Both the position numbers and the translations under genes were made by a program. 64,000 bases of DNA from CAWALV01 sp963782965 (GTDB lineage Bacteria > Actinomycetota > Actinomycetes > Acidothermales > Acidothermaceae): positions 186,001 through 250,000 of the forward strand of contig CAWALV010000006.1 in the NCBI GenBank assembly GCA_963782965.1, in the 5' to 3' direction. Below the pieces are notes generated by a model. It had not been told where the DNA came from, did not search any database, and saw only the letters and a list, made by a program, of their open reading frames with translations. Shown here piece after piece: positions 58,280-64,000 of this stretch. Each line of letters begins with the position of its first letter. Position 1 is the first letter of the stretch.

Positions 58280-60256
58280 CTACTCCTCTGCGGCGGCCGG
58301 CATCCTGGCCGCGATCGAACTGACGACCGCGGGGTCGAGCAGCGTCGTCGTGTCGCCGAGATCGCGCTTTTCCGCGACGTCGCGCAGCAGCCGGCGCATG
58401 ATCTTGCCGGACCGCGTCTTCGGCAGGTCAGGTGTGATCAGGATGTCGCGCGGTTTGGCGATCGGGCCGATCTCCTTGGCCACGTGCGCCCGCAACTCGT
58501 CGGCGAACGCATGGCCTTGCGACTCGTCGTCCGGCACATTGCCCTTGACCGTCACGAACGCCACGATGGCCTGCCCGGTCATCGGGTCGCTCGCGCCCAC
58601 CACTGCCGCCTCGGCAACCTTGGGGTGACCGACCAGCGCGTGCTCGACTTCGGTCGTGGAGATGCGGTGGCCGGAGATGTTCATGACGTCGTCGACGCGG
58701 CCGAGCAACCAGTAGTCGCCTTCCTCGTCCTTCTTGGCTCCGTCGCCGGCGAAGTAGAGGCCGGGGAATCGTGACCAGTAGGTCTGCTTGTAGCGGTCCG
58801 GGTCGCCCCAGATGCCGCGCAGCATCGACGGCCACGGCTCGCGAATGACCATGTAGCCACCCTCGCCGTTGCCGACCGAGTTCCCCTCGTTGTCGACGAC
58901 GTCGGCCACGATGCCCGGGAAGGCCGTCATCGCTGCACCGGGCTTGGTGGAGGTGACGCCGGGCAACGGCGTGATGAGGATCGATCCGGTCTCGGTCTGC
59001 CACCACGTGTCGACGACCGGGCAGCGGTCGCCGCCGATGTACTTGCGGTACCACATCCAGGCTTCGGGGTTGATCGGCTCGCCTACCGACCCGAGCAAAC
59101 GCAGCGACGACAAGTCGTGCCCTGCCGGAAACTCGTCGCCCCACTTCATGAAGGTCCGGATCGTGGTCGGCGCGGTGTAGAGGATCGAAATCTTGTACTT
59201 CTCGATCATCGACCACCAGCGGTCGCGCGCGGGGGTGTCGGGCGTTCCCTCGTACATGAAGGACGTCGTCCGGTTGGCCAAGGGTCCGTAGACGATGTAG
59301 CTGTGGCCGGTGACCCAGCCGATGTCGGCGCCACACCAGTACACGTCGGTGTCCTCGTGCAGGTCGAACACCATCTTGTGCGTTGTGGCGCAGCCGGTGA
59401 GGTAGCCACCGGTGGTGTGCAGGATTCCCTTGGGCTTGGCCGTGGTGCCGCTCGTGTACATGATGTACAGCGGGTGCTCGGCGTCGAACGCCTCCGCCTC
59501 GTGCGTGGTGGGCTGCTTGTCGACGACGTCGTGCCACCAGACGTCGTGGCTGTCGTCCCACACGACGTCTTGGCCGGTGCGGCGGACGACGAGAACCTTC
59601 TCGACCTGCGGGCACTCCTTGACGGTCTGGTCGACGGCCGGCTTCAGTGCGCTCGGCGCACCACGGCGGTACCCGCCGTCGGCGGTGATGATGAACCGGG
59701 CGTCGCAGTCGTTGGTACGGCCCGCGAGCGCTTCAGCCGAGAAGCCGCCGAAGACGACGGAGTGCGGTGCGCCGATGCGCGCGCAGGCGAGCATGGAGAT
59801 GACGGTTTCCGGGATCATCGGCATGTAAATCATCACGCGGTCGCCGGTCTTCACCCCGAGTTCGGTGAGGGCGTTGGCGGCCTGGCACACCAGCTTGGTG
59901 AGTTCGGCGTAGGTGATGGTGCGCGTGTCGCCGGGCTCGCCCTCCCAGTGGTAGGCGACCTTGTCGCCGTGGCCCGCTTCGACGTGGCGGTCGAGGCAGT
60001 TCACCGCGGCGTTGAGCTTCCCGCCGACGAACCACTTCGAGAACGGCGCGCCGCTCCAATCGAGTACCTGGGTCCAGGGCTGTGCCCAGGTCAGGCGCTT
60101 CGCCTGCTTCTCCCAGAAGGCCAGGCGATCGGCCGCTGCTTCCTGGTACGTCGCTTCGGTGGCGATCGCGTTCGCCGCAAGCTCCGGCGGCGGGTCGAAC
60201 CTCCGGGTTTCGTGCAGCAGATTTGACAGGGTCGACTGCGGTGCTGCCTCGGTCAC
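58280..60256 (-). CDS. acs: Acetyl-CoA synthetase
   Basis: Acs makes acetyl-CoA from acetate, ATP and CoA. The 658-residue protein has the AMP-forming signature MYTSGTTAKPKG, WWQTETGSILITP, DDVMNISGHRISTTEVE and the catalytic lysine motif PKTRSGKIMRRLLR, which is controlled by acetylation in relatives. The GTG start is preceded by GGGAGAGGAAGG. An 18-bp palindrome lies just before that site. Position matches Rv3667. Confidence 0.97.
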   Translation of the reverse strand: MTEAAPQSTLSNLLHETRRFDPPPELAANAIATEATYQEAAADRLAFWEKQAKRLTWAQPWTQVLDWSGAPFSKWFVGGKLNAAVNCLDRHVEAGHGDKVAYHWEGEPGDTRTITYAELTKLVCQAANALTELGVKTGDRVMIYMPMIPETVISMLACARIGAPHSVVFGGFSAEALAGRTNDCDARFIITADGGYRRGAPSALKPAVDQTVKECPQVEKVLVVRRTGQDVVWDDSHDVWWHDVVDKQPTTHEAEAFDAEHPLYIMYTSGTTAKPKGILHTTGGYLTGCATTHKMVFDLHEDTDVYWCGADIGWVTGHSYIVYGPLANRTTSFMYEGTPDTPARDRWWSMIEKYKISILYTAPTTIRTFMKWGDEFPAGHDLSSLRLLGSVGEPINPEAWMWYRKYIGGDRCPVVDTWWQTETGSILITPLPGVTSTKPGAAMTAFPGIVADVVDNEGNSVGNGEGGYMVIREPWPSMLRGIWGDPDRYKQTYWSRFPGLYFAGDGAKKDEEGDYWLLGRVDDVMNISGHRISTTEVEHALVGHPKVAEAAVVGASDPMTGQAIVAFVTVKGNVPDDESQGHAFADELRAHVAKEIGPIAKPRDILITPDLPKTRSGKIMRRLLRDVAEKRDLGDTTTLLDPAVVSSIAARMPAAAEE

Positions 60257-60859
60257 GACACGCCTTCCTCTCCCGGCGTCAGCGCTGACGCCACTGTTCT
60301 TCTATGGCCGTCACCCGGGGTCGGCTCCCGTTCAACTACTTCGAAGCCTGTGCCGGATGCTGTCGTTCGGTTTTGGGTGGCCCAACCTTGCAGCGTGAGC
60401 GCCGTTTGAGCAAGACCCCGGCGCCGATCAGATGATCTGCACTGGCACCGGTGCCACCGGAGCGCGAGTGACATTCGCCCCGAAATCGGACGCCCCCCGA
60501 ATGCGTGCGAGCGGCGCCCCGCAGAGACGGGACGCCGCTGCTCGCGCGCACCCGAGTTACCAAGCGTGCACCTACACGTCGGGAGGCCTGCACCGCGGTG
60601 GCCCGGCGTGCCGGACTCCGTCGGTACCGCCTCGCTCGACCGCCTGAAACGGCTGGTCCCGCGTGGGTACTCGGGTGTCGTGCGGGGTCCGGAACTCCGG
60701 GGGGACACCGCCCCTCGCGGCACCGGGCCCTAAGACGTTTCTACGCCTGTCGCCGAGTGAGCGGAAGAGGGCACAGAAGAACAACCGAGTTGAGTTTCGC
60801 GGATCTTTCCGAACTACCGCCGCCCGCTCGATCTGTCGCTGGGTGCCGCGTTCGGGTGC
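60257..60859. other. 603-bp gene-free region between HAD and acs
   Basis: Several open frames cross this stretch but none has protein-like composition, a ribosome site or a known motif. It holds the 18-bp palindrome by acs, a 12-bp palindrome GGCACCGGTGCC (60444-60455) and a hairpin-prone stretch near 60672-60706. It is probably the acs promoter region plus the end of the HAD transcript. Confidence 0.55.
60275..60292. promoter_or_regulatory. 18-bp perfect palindrome upstream of acs
   Basis: GGCGTCAGCGCTGACGCC lies immediately upstream of the acs ribosome site, 18 bp from the GTG start. It may be an operator or a leader hairpin covering the ribosome site. The factor is unknown. Confidence 0.55.
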
Positions 60860-61729
60860 TCACACGTCGTCCGACGTGATGCGTGCTCGGCGTCGCGCGT
60901 ACCACACCAGACCAGCGGCGACCCCTGCCCCGACGCCGGCGGCGGCGAGGACCGGACCCCGCACCGGGTTCAGGCCGACCCTGCTCCGCAACGGGACGGG
61001 GTTGGTGAAATCCAGAATCGGCCAGCCTCGCCCGATCGCTTCCTTTCGCAACGCGCGGTCGGGGTTGACGACGCAGGGATGTCCGACGACTTCGAGCATC
61101 GGCAGATCGGTGAGCGAGTCGCTGTAGGCGAAGCACTGCGCGAGGTCGTACCCCTGCGCCGTGGCGAGTTCTTCGATCGCCGCGGCCTTTCCGGGCCCGT
61201 AGGCGTAGTAGTCGATCGTGCCGGTATAGCGGCCGTGCTCGACCTCCATCCGGGTAGCGATCACGTGGTCGGCGCCGAGGATGGCGCCGATCGGCTCGAC
61301 CACCTCTGCTCCCGACGAGCTGACGATCACGACGTCGCGGCCGACGGCATGGTGTTCCTCGATGAGCGCTGCGGCCTCGTCATAGATCAGCGGGTCGATG
61401 AGATCGTGCAAGGTCTCGGCGACGATCGCCTTGACCTGGTCGACGTCCCAGCCCTTGCAGAGTTGGGAGAGGTAGGCGCGCATCCGCTCCATCTGCGCGT
61501 GGTCGGCGCCGCCCACGAGGTAGACGAACTGGGCGTAGGTATTGCGCAGGACGGCGCGCCGAGTGATCAGCCCGCCCTGGTAGAACGACCGGCCGAACGC
61601 CATCACGCTGGACTTGGCGATGATCGTCTTGTCCAGGTCGAAGAACGCAGCCGAGCGGGCGGTTCCGGCGGCTGGTTCTGCGATACCCACGTGCCGAGAA
61701 TAGGCGGACGACGCCCCGGCTCCCGACAT
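60860..61729 (-). CDS. HAD-IB family phosphatase (SerB-like)
   Basis: The ~289-residue protein has HAD motif I AAFFDLDKTIIAKSS, motif II VVIVSSSGAE, motif III near GPGKAAAIEELA, and YSDSLTDLPMLEVVG with motif IV Asp residues. It ends in one membrane helix (VLAAAGVGAGVAAGLVWYA) and a basic tail, so the phosphatase is membrane-bound on the cytosolic side. It matches Rv3661. ATG 61729 is my start; GTG 61690 is possible. It is divergent from the 6C RNA. Confidence 0.88.
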   Translation of the reverse strand: MSGAGASSAYSRHVGIAEPAAGTARSAAFFDLDKTIIAKSSVMAFGRSFYQGGLITRRAVLRNTYAQFVYLVGGADHAQMERMRAYLSQLCKGWDVDQVKAIVAETLHDLIDPLIYDEAAALIEEHHAVGRDVVIVSSSGAEVVEPIGAILGADHVIATRMEVEHGRYTGTIDYYAYGPGKAAAIEELATAQGYDLAQCFAYSDSLTDLPMLEVVGHPCVVNPDRALRKEAIGRGWPILDFTNPVPLRSRVGLNPVRGPVLAAAGVGAGVAAGLVWYARRRARITSDDV

Positions 61730-61792
61730 CCGGGACGCGACGGAGGGGCGTCTAGAAGGTAAACCCAAGGGTAAAGAAACTTCGCGAAGAGG

Positions 61793-61820
61793 TTGCCGCA
61801 GCGGCCGAAAGCGTTACCTT
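61793..61820 (+). promoter_or_regulatory. Promoter of the 6C RNA
   Basis: TTGCCG (61793-61798) and TACCTT (61815-61820) with a 16-bp spacer fit a -35/-10 pair for the principal sigma factor. The start of RNA would be near 61827, just before hairpin 1. Confidence 0.6.
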
Positions 61821-61826
61821 GGTAGT

Positions 61827-61902
61827 GGTGCGGCTCTCCCCCCCCAGAGCCGGACCTCTGAACGGCCCCCGCTACCCCCCCGGCGGGGGCCGTTCGCTTT
61901 CC
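61827..61902 (+). ncRNA. 6C small RNA
   Basis: Two hairpins are present, each with a C-only or C-rich loop: GGCTCT/AGAGCC (61832-61837 with 61846-61851) closing a loop of eight C, and a 13-bp stem GAACGGCCCCCGC (61860-61872) with 61883-61895 closing a loop that has seven C, followed by gcttt as terminator. This is the definition of the actinobacterial 6C family (called B11 in M. tuberculosis), and it lies between the same two genes as there. Ends are estimated. Confidence 0.93.
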
Positions 61903-61923
61903 CCCCGGGCACCCCGGCCTTCC

Positions 61924-61972
61924 CGATCGTGTCTTCCCGATCGTGCTCCGCGGACCACGCCTCGCACGATCG
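61924..61972. promoter_or_regulatory. Cluster of CGATCGTG sites upstream of ssd
   Basis: CGATCGTG occurs at 61924-61931 and 61938-61945 (14-bp period) and its complement at 61965-61972. Three like sites in 49 bp ahead of the ssd gene suggest an operator cluster. Confidence 0.4.
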
Positions 61973-62105
61973 CGCGGTCGGCACATCCTCTCCCCAGCCC
62001 GCACCAGCGCCGTCCACAACTCGCGCGCGTGCTCGGCGAGCCCTGCCCTGTTTCCGGCACCGTTGACCGGGTTGGCAGGCAAGCAGGCGACTGGGAGGAG
62101 GGGCG

Positions 62106-63374
62106 GTGGCTTTCGATCTTCGTGCCCAGTTCGGCGGCGGGCAGGGCACATCCCAGCCTCGACCACCGCTCGGGCCGGACGAGCGAGTCGCGTCGCGATG
62201 GACGCCACAGCCGCCCCATTCGCCCCGGCCGTTGCTCGTCACTCGCGACGGTGCCCTGCTCGACGACATCGTCCGGCTCGCCGCTGCCGCGGGCACCGAG
62301 GTCGAGGTGTGCCCGGACGTGGTGGCGGCCCGGCGCTCGTGGGGGAGCGCTCCGCTCGTGCTCGCGGACGACGAGCAGTGCGAGCCGCTCGCCCGGGCCC
62401 GGCTGCCGCGGCGCGGCGGTGTCGTCGTCGTGGGTCGCGAACGCCTCGCCGGCGCCGGCGCCGGCGGGTCGGCCGGTTCCGACGCCGCCGCGATCTGGCG
62501 GCAGGCCGTTGCGATCGGGGCCGAACACGTAGCGGTCCTGCCCGACGCAGAACCCTGGCTGGTGGCGCGGTTCGCGGAGGCGATGGAGAGCCGAGCCACC
62601 ACCGCGGCTTCGGTCGGCGTCGTCGGCGGCCGAGGAGGTGCGGGCGCAAGCACGCTGGCCGCAGCCCTCTCGGTGATGGCGATGCGACGCTCCCTTCGCA
62701 CCACCCTCGTCGACGCTGATCCGTTCGGTGGCGGGATCGATCTTCTCTTCGGCGGCGAGCAGGCAGTCGGCTTGCGTTGGCCCGATCTCGGTGCCGTGAC
62801 CGGCCGGCTGTCTCCTGTTGCACTGACCGAGGCGCTGCCGCGCATCGGCGGGCTCGCCGTGCTCTCGTGGGGTCGCGCTTCGCCGGCCGTGGCCGATGCG
62901 CAACTCTGCGAGGACGCCGTCACCAACGTGGTGCGCGCGTTGCTTCGAGCCGGCGACCTCGTCGTGTTCGACTTGCCAAGGCACGCAGAGCCGGCCGGTG
63001 ACGTAGCGCTCGCGGTGGCTGACGTCGTCCTCCTCGTGGTCCCCCTGGCGATAAGGGCCGCCGCCGCAGCCGCTCGGGTGGCCGCGGCAATGGTGGGTCG
63101 CGCGGCCCAGGTGTACGTCGTCGAACGCGGTCCGGCGCCTGGCGGGCTGGCGGCCGGTGACGTGGCCGCGAATCTCGGGCTCCCGCTCGCCGGCTACCTG
63201 CGCCCGGAACCAGGCCTCGCGGCCGCGCTCGAGCGAGGCGATGCGCCGGCCGGGCGCGGACACGGACCGCTCGCCCGATTCTGCGACGGCTTCCTCGACA
63301 CGCTCCTGGGCCGTGGCCAGCCGGCCTCGACCAGCTGGGCCGGGCGAACGATCGCGGCCGGTGACCTTCGATGA
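62106..63374 (+). CDS. ssd: Septum-site/CpaE-like ATPase (Ssd)
   Basis: The 422-residue protein has a response-regulator-like N-terminus (PLLVTRDGALLDDIVRLAAAAG) and a MinD/CpaE-type domain with the deviant P-loop VGVVGGRGGAGASTLAAALS (near 173-192) where Lys is absent, then TTLVDADPFGGGIDLLFGGE. In mycobacteria, Ssd (Rv3660c) affects septum formation; in Tad systems TadZ/CpaE places the pilus machine. GTG 62106 has GGGAGGAGGGG. The Tad ATPase gene overlaps its end (ATGA). Confidence 0.92.
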   Translation: MAFDLRAQFGGGQGTSQPRPPLGPDERVASRWTPQPPHSPRPLLVTRDGALLDDIVRLAAAAGTEVEVCPDVVAARRSWGSAPLVLADDEQCEPLARARLPRRGGVVVVGRERLAGAGAGGSAGSDAAAIWRQAVAIGAEHVAVLPDAEPWLVARFAEAMESRATTAASVGVVGGRGGAGASTLAAALSVMAMRRSLRTTLVDADPFGGGIDLLFGGEQAVGLRWPDLGAVTGRLSPVALTEALPRIGGLAVLSWGRASPAVADAQLCEDAVTNVVRALLRAGDLVVFDLPRHAEPAGDVALAVADVVLLVVPLAIRAAAAAARVAAAMVGRAAQVYVVERGPAPGGLAAGDVAANLGLPLAGYLRPEPGLAAALERGDAPAGRGHGPLARFCDGFLDTLLGRGQPASTSWAGRTIAAGDLR

Positions 63375-64000
63375 CCGACGTCGCGTTGCTTGCCCGGGTG
63401 CGGCGCCGACTCGCCCACGACGACTCGCTGCCGACCTGGGCGAGCATCACGCAGGCGGTGCGGGCCGAGGCTGCCGGCCTGTTGAGCGCGGCCGATGTTC
63501 TCGCCGCCGTTGAGGCGGTGCGCAGCGAACTCGTCGGCGCCGGGCCACTCGAGCCACTGCTCCGTGAGCCGGGGGTCACCGACGTGCTCGTCAACGCGCC
63601 CGACGAGGTCTGGGTCGATCGGGGCGAGGGGCTGGAGCGAGCTGCGGTCGCGTTCACTGACGACAACGAGCTGCGGCGGCTCGCCGTCCGGCTCGCGGGT
63701 GCAGCAGGCCGACGACTCGACGACGCGCAGCCGTGCGCCGACGTCAGACTGGCTGACGGCGTCAGGTTGCACGCAGTGCTGCCACCGGTGTCGCCTCGCG
63801 GTGTGGCGTTGTCGTTTCGGGTTCCGCGACTGCGTCCCTTCACACTCGACGAACTCGTCGCGGCGGGCAGTATCGCGCCGCCGATGGCCGAGCTGATCGA
63901 CCGGATCGTGAGCCGTCGACTCTCGTTCCTGGTCACGGGAGGGACGGCGACCGGCAAGACGACGTTGTTGTCGTGCCTGCTCGGTCGGGTCGAGTCACGT
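63371..64000 (+). CDS. TadA/CpaF-type secretion ATPase, N-terminal part
   Basis: The frame is open to the window end (210 residues). It has the helical N-terminus of CpaF ATPases, GPLEPLLREPGVTDVLVNAPDEVWVDRG, RLADGVRLHAVLPPVSPRG, and the Walker A VTGGTATGKTTLLSCLLG. It drives type IVc (Tad/Flp) pilus assembly with Ssd. It begins 4 bp inside the ssd stop, so they are co-translated. This TadA is not the tRNA deaminase at 6738. Confidence 0.93.
   Translation, partial: MTDVALLARVRRRLAHDDSLPTWASITQAVRAEAAGLLSAADVLAAVEAVRSELVGAGPLEPLLREPGVTDVLVNAPDEVWVDRGEGLERAAVAFTDDNELRRLAVRLAGAAGRRLDDAQPCADVRLADGVRLHAVLPPVSPRGVALSFRVPRLRPFTLDELVAAGSIAPPMAELIDRIVSRRLSFLVTGGTATGKTTLLSCLLGRVESR

Noticed and set aside
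59117..60226. A plus-strand frame antisense to acs
   Set aside because: No family-like motif; acs on the other strand has all its signatures.
60257..60723. A small gene upstream of acs on the minus strand
   Set aside because: The frame overlaps the acs start, has Arg/Gly/Thr-rich noise composition and no ribosome site.

Overview
This is a high-GC actinobacterial chromosome segment. The markers are a WhiB protein, an RsiG-type c-di-GMP anti-sigma factor, a 6C small RNA, a MarP-type periplasmic protease, an MptB-like polyprenol-phosphate-mannose glycosyltransferase, a PASTA-tailed class A penicillin-binding protein and a Ssd/Tad locus. From memory, gene order from dnaX to the right end closely follows the Mycobacterium tuberculosis region running from Rv3721c down to Rv3659c. 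RsiG and WhiB suggest a WhiG-type developmental or motility circuit. My guess at lineage (Frankiales or Jatrophihabitans-like, not Mycobacterium) is low confidence.

Layout. 1-7.3 kb: tail of a DUF2993 protein, the pntAA-pntAB-pntB transhydrogenase operon, a secreted beta-helix protein, upp, two tandem TadA-associated proteins, tadA and tRNA-Ser(CGA). 7.4-14.2 kb: a minus-strand block of little-known genes (zinc ribbon, large secreted protein, lipoprotein, LuxR-type HTH joined to a membrane anchor and outer domain, and a 912-residue NB-ARC/TPR-type ATPase); this is the most novel gene cluster here. 14.3-21.3 kb: a sigma/anti-sigma operon preceded by a 26-bp tandem repeat, a DUF2071 protein, a molybdopterin enzyme with cytochrome b, a cold-shock gene, a frameshifted LysE exporter, a mannosyltransferase-like gene and tRNA-Ser(GGA). 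21.4-34.1 kb: SRP RNA, dnaX, a DUF2510 protein, a Clp_N-only protein with a divergent HTH gene, malic enzyme, an amidase, ybaB-recR-DUF5063 and lysC-asd. 34.1-38.5 kb: XRE regulator, a long hairpin repeat, a frameshifted S9 peptidase, tRNA-Pro(CGG), metallophosphoesterase and YqeY. 38.6-60.3 kb: the conserved ponA2-whiB4-Get3-like ATPase pair-RidA-NUDIX-MBL-crp block, then rsiG, nth, thioredoxin, NUDIX, epoxide hydrolase, marP, holin-like protein, CtaG/Sco copper genes, antiporter and acs. 60.9-64 kb: HAD phosphatase, 6C RNA, ssd and the start of a Tad secretion ATPase.

The functional themes are redox and copper handling, cell-envelope upkeep, second-messenger regulation, DNA replication and repair, and aspartate-family amino acid synthesis. 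I saw no transposase, prophage, CRISPR array or restriction system.

The strongest unexplained DNA signals are an 81-bp double-hairpin element present twice without gaps (25710-25790 and 58163-58243), the 26-bp tandem array before the sigma factor gene, and the 86-bp hairpin at 34629-34714. Two genes (LysE, S9 peptidase) carry apparent single-base frameshifts that could be real or assembly errors.
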